Part shown: piece by piece, positions 7,789 through 16,759 of the stretch
How the letters are laid out: each line of letters starts with the position of its first letter
Position numbering within the stretch: position 1 is the first letter of the stretch
Source of the DNA: Candidatus Altarchaeales archaeon WOR_SM1_SCG
Lineage (GTDB): Archaea; Altiarchaeota; Altiarchaeia; IMC4; WOR-SM1-SCG
Reading direction: 5' to 3'
Length of the DNA: 41,756 nucleotides
Assembly (NCBI GenBank): GCA_001723845.1
Contig: MCBE01000245.1
Location: forward strand, 1 to 41,756
Notes under the pieces: generated by a model
The model's input: the letters and a program-made list of their open reading frames with translations, nothing else
Database searches by the model: none
Told to the model about the DNA's origin: nothing
Translations under genes and position numbers: made by a program

Positions 7789-8397
7789 TTAACTTAAATA
7801 TTTCTTCAATTCAATTAAATTTTCAATTTTAACATCTCCTTTAACACCTGCGCCGATTGTAAAGCAGCCCGCGATTCTTCCCGCTTTCATATCGGAATCA
7901 GTGTCGCCGACCATAACAGCGTCTTTTGGCAAAACACCAAGTTCCTCGCATGCCTTTAATACAATCTCCGGAGCCGGTTTCCCCTCGCTTACATCATCCC
8001 CTCCGAAAACGGCGTCAAAATAATTAATTAAATTAAATTTCTCAAGGATTTTTAATGTTAACTTCCTGTGCGTATTTGTGACGACTGCTGTTTTAAACCC
8101 GCCTTCTTTTAAATAATTTAAAATTTCAACAACACCGGGAAAGATTTTGGTGTGTTCAATGAACCTTGTATAATTCGTGTGATAGAATTCGGATGCGAAA
8201 GAAATTCTTGCATCTTTTCCGAGATACATCTCAAGATCGGTATTGACAGGCGTTCCCCAGCAGTTTTTTATATACTCTTCCCTGCTTATTGCCCTCTTTT
8301 TGAAATGTTCAAGTGCGAAATTAAACCCGCGAAAACAACTTTCAAAGGAATCCGTAAGCACGCCGTCCATGTCAAATAATACTGCTTTGAATTTCAT
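7789..8397 (-). CDS. HAD-superfamily phosphatase (phosphoglycolate phosphatase-like)
   Basis: The 202-aa protein has all four HAD motifs: motif I LFDMDGVLTDS near residue 7 with the nucleophile Asp9, motif II VVTNTHRK, motif III lysine in EGKPAPEIV, and motif IV MVGDTDSDMKAG. The alpha-helical cap between motifs I and II places it in the subfamily of phosphoglycolate phosphatases, beta-phosphoglucomutases and similar small-molecule phosphatases. The exact substrate cannot be read from the sequence. It lies 44 bp upstream of the rubredoxin-like gene on the same strand and may be in the same transcript. Confidence 0.88.
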   Translation of the reverse strand: MKFKAVLFDMDGVLTDSFESCFRGFNFALEHFKKRAISREEYIKNCWGTPVNTDLEMYLGKDARISFASEFYHTNYTRFIEHTKIFPGVVEILNYLKEGGFKTAVVTNTHRKLTLKILEKFNLINYFDAVFGGDDVSEGKPAPEIVLKACEELGVLPKDAVMVGDTDSDMKAGRIAGCFTIGAGVKGDVKIENLIELKKYLS

Positions 8398-8548
8398 TTT
8401 TGAATATTAGAAATTAATTATAATAAATTCAATCAATCCATTAAAATCCATTAATTTAATGATTAAATAGATTAATAATTTGATTATTATTTATACCTTT
8501 GATACCAATTAATAACATACAGGTAATTATTCAAAAATTTTCGCTAAA

Positions 8549-9106
8549 ATGGAATATATAAAAGTTGGTGATGTAATGACTGCAAATGTCATATCAATGA
8601 GTGTCAATGATACTGTAAAGCAGGCGGCATGTGTTATGCGGGATAACGACATCGGTTCTGTGCTGGTGATGAAAAGCGATTTTGCAGAAGGTATTGTCAC
8701 GGAAAAAGATGTAATAAATAAAGTTGTCGCGGAAGGAGGCAACCCTGAAAAAATCAAATTAAAAGATATAATGAGCAGTCCTTTGACCCTTGCAGGAGTT
8801 GATGATTATGTTGAAGATGCTGCAATTGAGATGAGGGACAAAAACATAAGAAGGATGCCCGTTACCGACGAGAAAAAAATTGTCGGGATAATTACCGACT
8901 CCGATATTTCAAGATACCACCCGGCACTGCGCTTGTTAATAGAGGAAGGCGCGCGGCTTGATGCACCGGGAATCCACGGTTACTTAGGAGAAGAGGAATT
9001 TTTAGTTGAAGGCGTTTGTGAAAATTGTGAAAATTATACTGAAAAATTAAGGAATATTGACGGAAGGTGGTTGTGTAAAGAATGCACTGGAGGTGGTATG
9101 CTCTAA
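8549..9106 (+). CDS. CBS-pair protein with C-terminal zinc ribbon
   Basis: The 185-aa protein holds two CBS domains (about 6-62 and 72-125), shown by VGDVMTANVISM, GIVTEKDVINKV, LKDIMSSPLTL and VGIITDSDISRY. CBS pairs bind adenine nucleotides and report energy state. A C-terminal zinc ribbon follows, with Cys157, Cys160, Cys176 and Cys179 in GVCENC and WLCKECTG. This CBS plus zinc-ribbon arrangement is common in archaea and hints at nucleic-acid or protein binding. The upstream region has TTATTTATACC near 8488, a plausible TATA box. A second CBS gene follows on the same strand after a hairpin. Confidence 0.9.
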   Translation: MEYIKVGDVMTANVISMSVNDTVKQAACVMRDNDIGSVLVMKSDFAEGIVTEKDVINKVVAEGGNPEKIKLKDIMSSPLTLAGVDDYVEDAAIEMRDKNIRRMPVTDEKKIVGIITDSDISRYHPALRLLIEEGARLDAPGIHGYLGEEEFLVEGVCENCENYTEKLRNIDGRWLCKECTGGGML

Positions 9107-9112
9107 AAAATA

Positions 9113-9165
9113 GGCGCAAGGTTTCGTTGAACCTCGCGATATTTTTTCGTATAACTCAAAAATGG
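9113..9165 (+). promoter_or_regulatory. Hairpin plus conserved leader motif before the second CBS gene
   Basis: An imperfect hairpin (GCGCAAGGTT loop then AACCTCGCG) is followed by a T-rich run. It could end the first CBS transcript. The right part, CGCGATATTTTTTCGTATAA followed by CTCAAAAATGG, matches 26 of 31 positions with 29421-29451 upstream of the eS1 gene. The ATG of the second CBS gene lies inside the shared motif. The element is therefore a dispersed repeat or a shared leader. Confidence 0.55.
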
Positions 9166-9935
9166 TCGCTGCAAAAGATATAATGCATACGGTTGTTTCC
9201 GTGAAGCCCGAAGATTCGGCAACAAAAGCAAGGGCTATGATAAGGCGGTGGGGTAATCGCGCATTACCTGTGCTGGAAAACAATAAAATTGTCGGGATTT
9301 TAACAAGGGGTGACTTACTTGGAATAACTTCTTCAAAGACGAATATGACTGTTGAGGGTATAATGAATAAAAATATTATTTCCGTTATGCCTGATGAAGA
9401 CCTTTTTTCGGTTGCAAGAAAGATTATTAAAACAGGAGCCAGGCAGATGCCTGTGGTTGATGATTCCGTATTTCGCGGGATTGTGACATCATCCGACATC
9501 ATAGGGGTCTTTGTTGATTACGATTACAATCCTATAAAAAAGAACATCGGTGAAGTTATGCAGACAGATGTTGTTTTCGTATCCCCTGAGGATAATATCT
9601 CAAAAGTCTGGGATAAAATGAGAAGCGGCGAGTTCAGCGGATTCCCCGTTGTTGAAAAAGGAAAGGTTGTTGGTTTTATAAGCAGGCGGGATATATTTTT
9701 ACACGGCAGCGTCCGCCTTTCAAAAGAATCCGGGAAGGGCAGGGTAAGTAATGTTGCAAAAATTATGAAACAATTGGTTGTTGTTTTAACAGAAGATAAA
9801 ACAACAAAAGAGGTTGCAAAATTCATGATTGATAAACAGGTCATCCGGCTCCCGATAGTTGAGAATGAAAGAAATATGAAACTTGTGGGAATAGTTGATG
9901 CCGAAGATATTTTGCGGGCTTATGTGGGAAATTAA
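9162..9935 (+). CDS. Four-CBS-domain protein
   Basis: The 257-aa protein consists almost entirely of four CBS motifs, each with the family words: AKDIMHTVVSV and VGILTRGDLL; VEGIMNKNIISV and GIVTSSDIIG; IGEVMQTDVVFV and GFISRRDIF; VAKIMKQLVVVL and VGIVDAEDILRA. Such proteins form disc-like modules that bind ATP, ADP, AMP or S-adenosylmethionine and regulate partners. No effector domain is fused, so the partner is unknown; the adjacent CBS zinc-ribbon protein is a natural candidate. Start codon ATG at 9162 gives MVAAKDIM, directly in the first CBS motif. Confidence 0.92.
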   Translation: MVAAKDIMHTVVSVKPEDSATKARAMIRRWGNRALPVLENNKIVGILTRGDLLGITSSKTNMTVEGIMNKNIISVMPDEDLFSVARKIIKTGARQMPVVDDSVFRGIVTSSDIIGVFVDYDYNPIKKNIGEVMQTDVVFVSPEDNISKVWDKMRSGEFSGFPVVEKGKVVGFISRRDIFLHGSVRLSKESGKGRVSNVAKIMKQLVVVLTEDKTTKEVAKFMIDKQVIRLPIVENERNMKLVGIVDAEDILRAYVGN

Positions 9936-10129
9936 GGTATATAATTTTAAATGTGCATAAATCTAAAAATTTAAAATTAATTACATTCAGATGATTTTCA
10001 TATCCGAAAAAATTTTACATAATTATATTTCATTTCTCTTATGTGGGGATTGATTACTCATTCTGTGATTTTTATTATACTTTTTTAACTTTAAAATTCA
10101 ATAATTAAATACTTATTAAAATATCAAAA
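9936..10129. other. AT-rich gene-free stretch
   Basis: These 194 bp follow the second CBS gene and, with the element at 10130-10278, make a gap of almost 400 bp without a gene. They are strongly AT-rich with no open reading frame of note. I see no clear promoter other than generic A/T runs. Confidence 0.4.
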
Positions 10130-10278
10130 AATTTCATCCAAAAGCGATATATCCGCAATAACTTCGGGTATCACGCCAAATTCCGTTTGAGACTTTTGTC
10201 TCAAAGGATTGCCTCGTATAACTCTGCAATGAAGTTATATCCGCAATAACTTTGGATATAACCTCGTTATATGAAATT
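10130..10278. repeat. Inverted-repeat element with several hairpins upstream of PQQ-propeller gene
   Basis: Arms AATTTCAT (10130-10137) and ATGAAATT (10271-10278) form the outer inverted repeat. Internal hairpins include TTGAGAC/GTCTCAA around a TTTT loop and TTATATCC/GGATATAA around GCAATAACTTT. The phrase CCGCAATAACTT occurs twice and resembles CGCAATAACTGCGG of the element at 4293-4417. No protein is encoded. The element ends about 45 bp before the ATG of the propeller gene, so it may also act as a structured leader. Confidence 0.65.
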
Positions 10279-10322
10279 CCAAACCCCATCTTTAAGGGAG
10301 TCATTAAATAAAGGAAGAAAAA

Positions 10323-11984
10323 ATGAAAACCAAAATTAAATTAAACTTGGAGAATATTTTAATCGCCGTGATGGTATGTTTTTATTTTATTGGAATTGTT
10401 GGAGCGGAGGATTGGCAAATGTTCCATCATGATTTAGAGCATACTGGGGAAACTTCTGATGTAATCAAAAACCCGGAAAATTTGGAATTTGTATGGAAAT
10501 TTAAAACCGGAGGTGATGTGTATTCATCCCCGGCGGTTTCAGGAAATTATGTCTATGTCGGTTCTGATGATGATTATGTTTATTGTTTAGATAAAAACAC
10601 GGGGGGATTGATATGGAAATTTGAAACCAGCGGTAATGTGGATTCATCCCCTGCTGTGTCAGGAAATTATGTCTATGTCGGTTCTTATGATGATTATGTT
10701 TATTGTTTAGATAAAAACACAGGGGGATTGATATGGAAATTTAAAACCGGAGGTAATGTGCGTTCATCCCCAGCGGTTTCAGGAAATTATGTCTATGTTG
10801 GTTCTGTGAATGATTATATTTATTGTTTAAATAAAGACACAGGGGAGCTGAAATGGAATTTTGGAACTGGTAGTGTACATTCCCCTGCGATTTCCGGAGA
10901 TTATGCTTATGTTGTTTTTGGTGGTTATTTCGGTCATTATGTTTATTGTTTAAATAAAGATACGGGGGATGTAAAATGGAAATTTAAAACCGAAGGTAAT
11001 GTGGGTTCATCCCCGGCGGTTTCAGGAAATTATGTCTATGTTGGTTCTTATGATGATTATGTTTATTGTTTAAATAAAGACATAGGGGGGTTGAAATGGA
11101 AATTTAAAACCGGGGGTGATGTGGATTCATCCCCTGCTGTGTCAGGAAATTATGTCTATGTTGGTTCTGATGATGATTATGTTTATTGTTTAAATAAAGA
11201 CATGGGGGGGTTGAAATGGAAATTTAAAACCGGGGGTGATGTGGATTCATCCCCTGCTGTGTCAGGAAATTATGTCTATGTCGGTTCTTATGATGATTAT
11301 GTTTATTGTTTAGATAAAAACACAGGGGGATTGATATGGAAATTTAAAACCGAAGGTAATGTGGATTCATCCCCGGCGGTTTCAGGAAATTATGTCTATG
11401 TTGGTTCTGATGATAATTATGTTTATGCCTTTGCTGTTTTAAAACTTATAGGTTCATCATGTTCCAAGGATTCAGAATGCAAAACAATGAACTGTTTTAA
11501 AGGTGTATGTAAAGTGAAAGGATACTGTGATGTGGATTCTGACTGTTTTTCTGGTGAATATTGCTCAAATAATAAATGTGAAGTTCTAAAATTCATCGAG
11601 TCATCTTGCTCCAGAGATTCGGAGTGCGAGAATGGAAACTGTTTTAAAGGTGTATGCAGAGTGAAAGGATACTGCGGTGTGGATTCTGACTGCTCTTCTG
11701 GCGAATACTGCTCTGATAATAAGTGTGAGACTTTAAAACCTATCAATTCATCCTGCTCTGAAGATTCAGAATGCGAGAATGGAAACTGCTTTATGTGGGT
11801 ATGCAGAGAAGAAGAATATTGTAAGAGAGATTCTGACTGCTCTTCTGGTGAATACTGTTATAACAATACGTGCAAGATTAAGAAGGGCATTGATGTAGTT
11901 TGGTTTTTCATTCTTGGTTTCATTCTCTTTTTGATATTTTTAATTTTAGTTTATTTTGTAAAAATAAGAAAAAATGAAAAATAA
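10323..11984 (+). CDS. Exported eight-bladed PQQ-type propeller with Cys-rich repeats and C-terminal membrane anchor
   Basis: The 553-aa protein has an N-terminal signal peptide (IAVMVCFYFIGIVGAEDW), then eight blades of about 40 residues with words such as SSPAVSGNYVYVGS and YVYCLDKNTGGLIWKF. These match the PQQ-like beta-propeller (bacterial quinoprotein) repeat. Three Cys-rich units follow (SSCSKDSECKTMNCFKGVCK and relatives, about 48 residues each, resembling EB or dickkopf-like knots). A transmembrane segment and basic tail (FFILGFILFLIFLILVYFVK) end the protein. It should be anchored with the propeller outside the cell. No catalytic site is evident, so it may bind ligands or surfaces. 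The blades are nearly identical at DNA level, showing recent internal amplification. Confidence 0.88.
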   Translation: MKTKIKLNLENILIAVMVCFYFIGIVGAEDWQMFHHDLEHTGETSDVIKNPENLEFVWKFKTGGDVYSSPAVSGNYVYVGSDDDYVYCLDKNTGGLIWKFETSGNVDSSPAVSGNYVYVGSYDDYVYCLDKNTGGLIWKFKTGGNVRSSPAVSGNYVYVGSVNDYIYCLNKDTGELKWNFGTGSVHSPAISGDYAYVVFGGYFGHYVYCLNKDTGDVKWKFKTEGNVGSSPAVSGNYVYVGSYDDYVYCLNKDIGGLKWKFKTGGDVDSSPAVSGNYVYVGSDDDYVYCLNKDMGGLKWKFKTGGDVDSSPAVSGNYVYVGSYDDYVYCLDKNTGGLIWKFKTEGNVDSSPAVSGNYVYVGSDDNYVYAFAVLKLIGSSCSKDSECKTMNCFKGVCKVKGYCDVDSDCFSGEYCSNNKCEVLKFIESSCSRDSECENGNCFKGVCRVKGYCGVDSDCSSGEYCSDNKCETLKPINSSCSEDSECENGNCFMWVCREEEYCKRDSDCSSGEYCYNNTCKIKKGIDVVWFFILGFILFLIFLILVYFVKIRKNEK

Positions 11985-14241
11985 TGAAGAATTAAAAAGA
12001 ATAAAAGCGGCATTAAATACTTTAACGATAAGATACGCTAAAGGTGAAATCGGTAGAGAGGAGTACGAAAAATTAAAAAAAGAACTTGAACGAATGATAG
12101 AGGAAGAAAGAAGTAAATTAACTCTATCAAAGGATGAATCCTTAAGTAAAGAAGAAATAATAAAACCAAAAGTAAGTGGTTTAGAAAAAGAAAAACATGA
12201 AGGTGGGTGGTTAAAAAAATTTTTAGTGGTATCAATAATATTTTTTGTGTTAGCACTAATTGTAATAATAGCCACTGCATACTGGATTGGTAAAGAACCT
12301 GAAAGAATGTATCATGAAGGGGAAAACCTCCAGTACAATGCCCAATATAAAGACGCCATAGCAAAATATCAGACGATCGCAGTTAAATATCCAAAAAGCG
12401 ATTATTCAAGTAAAGCAAAGGAAGCAACTGCGGAGACTTATTATGAGTGGGGCCATGAACTTCAAAAGAATAAACAATATAAATACGCTATAGAGAAATA
12501 CAACATAATTGTAGATGAATATTATGATAGTGCTATTAAACCTAATGCTGAAGAATCTATTCCGCAATGTTATTATGAGTGGGGGCAGAAACTACAGGAT
12601 ACTCCTGTAAAGATATTTGTTCCTAGAACAGAAAAACAAATAACAATGAGTAGTGCAAATCAAATTAGCCCTGCAATCTATGACGATAAGATTGTATGGC
12701 AAGATTATAGAAATGGTAACTGGGATATATACATGTATGATCTATCTACTAAAAAAGAAAAACAAATAACAATGAGTAGTGCAAATCAAATTAGCCCTGC
12801 AATCTATGACGATAAGATTGTATGGCAAGATTGTAGAAATGGTGAATACCATTACATGTACTCCATATGGAAATATGACTGTGATAACTGGGATATATAC
12901 CTGTATGATTTGTCTACTAAAAAGGAAAAACAAATAACAACAAATAAAATGAGCCAGAGTTATCCTACAATCTATGACGATAAGATTGTATGGCAAGATT
13001 ATAGAAATGGTAACTGGGATATATACCTGTATGATTTGTCTACTAAAAAGGAAAAACAAATAACAACACACACTACAGATCAAGTAATTCCTTTAATCTA
13101 TGAAAACAGAATTATTTGGGGAGATTATAGAAATTTGAATTGGGATATTTATCTCTATAATTTATCGAGTAATATTCAAAGATCTACAACAAGAGATAGT
13201 TTGCATCAATATGATCATGCAATATATGAAAATATTGTTATTTGGGTAGAAAATATAACGGGAAATTATGGTGTGTATATGTATAATCTTTCAAATAATA
13301 TGAAAACTAAGATAACGGAAAATATCGCAAATCAACAGTTTCCTGCGATGTATGGCAATAAAATTGTATGGCAAGATTATAGGAACGGGAATTATGATAT
13401 TTATATGTATGATCTTTCAACTGAAAATGAAATACAAATAACAGTAGGTAGTTCTCATCAACAGTATCCTGCGATGTATGGTAATAAAATTGTATGGCAA
13501 GACTACAGAAATCTAAACTGGGATATTTACATCGTAGATTTAGAACCTAAAACAACTATACAATATAATGATGCTATAGAAAAATTCATGATAATCACTG
13601 ATAAATATTCTGATAGTCCGTACTCTTCTAAAGGTGAAGAAGCCATTGCACAGTGTTATTATGAATGGGGGCAGGAACTACAAGATGATAAAAAATACGA
13701 TGATGCTGTAAAAAAATATAGAAAAATTTTAGAGGAGTATCCTCTTTCAGCATATAATAGCAGAGCAGATGCTGCTATAGATGAAATTGCAGAATCTTAT
13801 ATTAATATTCTACTTACTGGAGACGAAACATCTCGTGAAAATGCTGCTGAAACTTTAGGAAGAATATACGAGTCGGATGTTGATAAGCTTTTACCTCTAT
13901 TAGATAATAATGAAACTGTTTATGTTATATATCCCATTGTGATAAAAATAGGAAAAGAAAGCACAGAAGATGAATTAATAGACGCAATTAATAAACATAT
14001 AGAGGTTGGATTTTGGGGACGGCTCCGCGAATTAGATGAAAAAATGCTTGAGGATTACCTGAATTGTGGGAATAAAAAATTGAGGGAATCTGTAGAAGAA
14101 TGGGCAGAAAGACACAATTTTATAATCACAAATGCTACATCTTATGAGTATCATCCTACATGGGGTGGTAGAATTGATTATAGATATTATTATGTAGGGA
14201 GTAAAGATAGAGACGAACCTGGAGTTATAAGTGTGTATTGA
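11974..14241 (+). CDS. Membrane-anchored TPR / TolB-like propeller / TPR fusion protein
   Basis: The 755-aa protein begins with a SHOCT-like helical motif (RYAKGEIGREEYEKLKKELE), then one membrane segment (FLVVSIIFFVLALIVIIATA). TPR-like repeats follow (QYKDAIAKYQTIAVKYPKSD; YYEWGHELQKNKQYKYAIEK). A propeller of about seven TolB/DPP-like blades comes next, with the repeated words PAIYDDKIVWQDYRNGNWDI and YMYDLSTKKEKQIT. TPR repeats then resume (YYEWGQELQDDKKYDDAVKK), followed by a helical HEAT-like tail (ETSRENAAETLGRIYESDVD). The propeller is thus inserted within a TPR array. Its ATG overlaps the end of the upstream propeller gene by 11 bp, implying co-translation. Probable role: surface scaffold or binding protein. 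Confidence 0.82.
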   Translation: MKNNEELKRIKAALNTLTIRYAKGEIGREEYEKLKKELERMIEEERSKLTLSKDESLSKEEIIKPKVSGLEKEKHEGGWLKKFLVVSIIFFVLALIVIIATAYWIGKEPERMYHEGENLQYNAQYKDAIAKYQTIAVKYPKSDYSSKAKEATAETYYEWGHELQKNKQYKYAIEKYNIIVDEYYDSAIKPNAEESIPQCYYEWGQKLQDTPVKIFVPRTEKQITMSSANQISPAIYDDKIVWQDYRNGNWDIYMYDLSTKKEKQITMSSANQISPAIYDDKIVWQDCRNGEYHYMYSIWKYDCDNWDIYLYDLSTKKEKQITTNKMSQSYPTIYDDKIVWQDYRNGNWDIYLYDLSTKKEKQITTHTTDQVIPLIYENRIIWGDYRNLNWDIYLYNLSSNIQRSTTRDSLHQYDHAIYENIVIWVENITGNYGVYMYNLSNNMKTKITENIANQQFPAMYGNKIVWQDYRNGNYDIYMYDLSTENEIQITVGSSHQQYPAMYGNKIVWQDYRNLNWDIYIVDLEPKTTIQYNDAIEKFMIITDKYSDSPYSSKGEEAIAQCYYEWGQELQDDKKYDDAVKKYRKILEEYPLSAYNSRADAAIDEIAESYINILLTGDETSRENAAETLGRIYESDVDKLLPLLDNNETVYVIYPIVIKIGKESTEDELIDAINKHIEVGFWGRLRELDEKMLEDYLNCGNKKLRESVEEWAERHNFIITNATSYEYHPTWGGRIDYRYYYVGSKDRDEPGVISVY

Positions 14242-14289
14242 AAAAGCACCATGAGGAAGGAATCATGGAAAGAAAATTTAGAGAAAAAA

Positions 14290-14430
14290 GGTCGGAACTC
14301 TGCGATTGCTCCTATCGTCGCTCTCTTGCCCTAACGGGTCATACAACAAGTAGGTATCTGGCTACATCTTACGCCTTCGCCCAAATCCTCGCTTCGCTCG
14401 GACTTCAGATACCTGCCCTCCGTTATATAA
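14290..14430. repeat. GC-rich structured non-coding element between propeller genes
   Basis: The 299-bp gap between 14242 and 14540 contains a GC-rich block unlike the flanking genes. Nested inverted repeats are visible: TAACGG (14332) with CCGTTA (14420), and AGGTATCTG (14352) with CAGATACCT (14406). The block ends in TCCGTTATATAACA. A similar ending (TTCCGTTATACAAA) closes the GC-rich block at 16250-16400. The track ORF 14238-14507 has no protein-like features. The nesting recalls a recombination site such as attC, but spacer lengths do not fit the canonical form. Confidence 0.5.
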
Positions 14431-14540
14431 CATATTCGGGGGCAGTATCATTAAAAATTAATGGCAATCTATTATTCGTTTGTTTGAAGAATCATTTAAA
14501 TAAATAAAATTTAAAGTATAATCTAAAATTAAAAAAGGAA

Positions 14541-16232
14541 ATGAAAACTAAAATTAAATTAAATGTGGAAAAGATTTTAATTACCGTTATGATATGCTTT
14601 ATTTTTATTGGGTTTGCTGGGGCAGAGGATTGGCCAATGTTCATGCATGACTTAGAGCGTACTGGCGAAACATCAGATGTGATTGAAAATCCAGAAGATT
14701 TAAAATTGAAGTGGAAATCTGGAACTGGTGTTGTGTGGTCATCACCCGCAGTTTCTGGGGATTATGTTTATGTTAGCTCAAAGGGTAATGTCCTTTATTG
14801 TTTTGATAGATATACTGGGGAATTAAAGTGGAAATTTAGGACTGGGGGTTCTCTGTGGTCGCCGCCAATAGTTTCTGAAGAGTATGTTTATATTGGGTCT
14901 TTGGATGGCTACATTTACTGTATTGACAAACACGCAGGAGAATTGAAGTGGAAGACCAGAGAATGGAAAATAGGGGCTGGTGCCACGGTATCTTCAACAT
15001 CCCTCACAGTTTCTGAAGATTACATTTATATAGGTGTTAACATAAAGGCGTATGCAATTCCAGATCTTCACGGTTACTACCTTTGCTGTCTTAATAAAAC
15101 TAGTCCTCACCGAGAAATTATATGGAAGACCAAAATCGGGAACGGTGTGACGTCCGCTGCAATCTCTGGAGATTATATTTATGTGGGTTCTGGAAATAAC
15201 TCCCGCAATGCTGTAAATGATACTTTTTACTGCATTGATAAAAATACAGGGGAAGTGAAATGGAAAACCGTAACTGGTCCCTTGGTAACTGGTCCCTGGT
15301 CTGCGTTTTCAACACCGGTGGTCTCTGGAGACTATGTATATATTGGTTCCTATGATAATCATCTTTATTGTTATGACAAAAACACAGGGGAATTGGCATG
15401 GAAATTTAAAACCGGGGACTACATTGAATCATCGCCCGCGGTCTCTGGAAATTATATTTATGTTCCCTCTACAGACGAACACCTTTACTGCCTTGATAAA
15501 ACTACCGGAAAAGAAATATGGAAAGTTGATACTAGATACCCGGTACTTATATCACCAGCAATATCCGGGGATTATATTTATATAGGGGCATGGAAATGGG
15601 GCAATTACATTTATGCCCTTGATAAATCTACAGGAGAAGTAAAGTGGAAATTTAAAACAGATGCTCCTGTTGACTCAGCAGCGGTCTCTGAAAATTATGT
15701 TTATGTGGGTGATTGGAATGGAAGTGTTTATGCATTTGCTATTCCATTAAAACTAAATGATGAGTCCTGTTCTTATAATTCAGATTGTCAGAGCAAGCAT
15801 TGTGTTCACGAAGTGTGCAGATCAAATGTCTCATATTGTGGTGATAATTACTGTGACTCTGGAGAAAATTATTCATCATGTTCTTCAGATTGTGAAAAAC
15901 CAAAGAAAACAAATGATGAATCATGTTCTTATGATGCGGACTGCCAGAGCAACCACTGTGTTCACGGCGTGTGCAGACCCACTGATCATTATTGTGGTGA
16001 TAATTACTGTGACTCTGGAGAAACTTATTCGTCATGTCCTTCAGATTGTAAAATTGAAAAAGCAGAGAAGGAAGAGCAACCAGATGAAACACCAAAAACT
16101 ATAGAAAAAACAGAAACTGAAAAGAGCGAATCACAATACATTCCATTCCAGATTATTGGAATTTTAATCGGAACTGGAATTTTAATTGCATTAATCGTAC
16201 TAATATTCATACTTTTGAAACAGAGAAAATAG
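14541..16232 (+). CDS. Paralogous exported eight-bladed PQQ-type propeller with Cys-rich knots and membrane anchor
   Basis: This 563-aa protein is a paralogue of the 10323-11984 product. It shares a signal peptide of the same type (ITVMICFIFIGFAGAEDW) and the same first mature words (MFMHDLERTGETSDVIENPE). Eight propeller blades follow with variants of SSPAVSGDYVYV and LYCLDKTTGKEIWKV, more diverged than in the first copy. Two Cys-rich units (DESCSYNSDCQSKHCVHEVC and SYCGDNYCDSGENYSSCSSD) precede a Lys/Glu-rich linker, a membrane segment (IIGILIGTGILIALIVLIFI) and the tail LLKQRK. It should be anchored in the membrane and exposed outside. No catalytic motif is visible. Confidence 0.88.
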   Translation: MKTKIKLNVEKILITVMICFIFIGFAGAEDWPMFMHDLERTGETSDVIENPEDLKLKWKSGTGVVWSSPAVSGDYVYVSSKGNVLYCFDRYTGELKWKFRTGGSLWSPPIVSEEYVYIGSLDGYIYCIDKHAGELKWKTREWKIGAGATVSSTSLTVSEDYIYIGVNIKAYAIPDLHGYYLCCLNKTSPHREIIWKTKIGNGVTSAAISGDYIYVGSGNNSRNAVNDTFYCIDKNTGEVKWKTVTGPLVTGPWSAFSTPVVSGDYVYIGSYDNHLYCYDKNTGELAWKFKTGDYIESSPAVSGNYIYVPSTDEHLYCLDKTTGKEIWKVDTRYPVLISPAISGDYIYIGAWKWGNYIYALDKSTGEVKWKFKTDAPVDSAAVSENYVYVGDWNGSVYAFAIPLKLNDESCSYNSDCQSKHCVHEVCRSNVSYCGDNYCDSGENYSSCSSDCEKPKKTNDESCSYDADCQSNHCVHGVCRPTDHYCGDNYCDSGETYSSCPSDCKIEKAEKEEQPDETPKTIEKTETEKSESQYIPFQIIGILIGTGILIALIVLIFILLKQRK

Positions 16233-16759
16233 CAAAGGATATGAAACATGAGATTTATCACCCCCGGATACTCTTCGTTCCGCTCGGTGCTATCGCACTC
16301 ACATACAAAAGGATATACGCGGCGGACTTCGTCCTTGCCCTACGAGACATTTTGCTGCCGCAAAACGTCGTATATGCTGCTTCCGTTATACAAAACCCAA
16401 ATCCCCAAAAATTAAGTTCATCGAGACACCTCACAATGAATAAATGTTTGGGAATTTAAAATATTCCTCATTCTGCCAGTGTATGGGTTTATAAAACAGT
16501 TATTATTCTTTATGGAAGTATTGTCCGGAGGAGGGGAATGGTCATTATTCCATTGTGAATCAATACCGGGCGGAGGCGAACAGTTATCATGTATTAGGGA
16601 GCATCATCAGGATGAAGTGAACAATCACTATTTCCCAAGGAAGAATCAACTAAAGGAGGCGGGCAATCTAAAAGAATAAGCGTGAATCTTCCAATAAATT
16701 TTTATTAAAATTAGTTAAATCATAAATTATTTTATGTACATTTAAAGTATAATAAAACA
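16233..16759. other. Gene-free stretch with GC-rich hairpin block
   Basis: No credible gene is present in these 527 bp. Positions 16260-16400 form a GC-rich block with a strong hairpin GACATTTTGC TGCC GCAAAACGTC (one mismatch) inside longer arms ATATACG and CGTATAT, and end in TTCCGTTATACAAA, like the block at 14290-14430. Positions 16500-16680 hold G-rich words (GTCCGGAGGAGGGGAATG, ACCGGGCGGAGGCGAACAG) without an obvious structure. The short track ORFs here look random. Confidence 0.5.

Noticed and set aside
11423-11746. 107-aa minus-strand ORF inside the propeller gene
   Set aside because: It is the antisense shadow of the Cys-rich repeats.
14332-14425. Canonical integron attC site
   Set aside because: Nested inverted repeats exist, but the spacers between outer and inner arms are 14 and 5 bp, the core words are imperfect, and no integron integrase is in the window.
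14238-14507. 89-aa ORF between propeller genes
   Set aside because: It runs through a GC-rich hairpin block with inverted repeats and has no protein-like pattern.
16479-16679. 66-aa ORF after the second propeller gene
   Set aside because: No start signal, homology or sensible composition; G-rich words suggest non-coding sequence.
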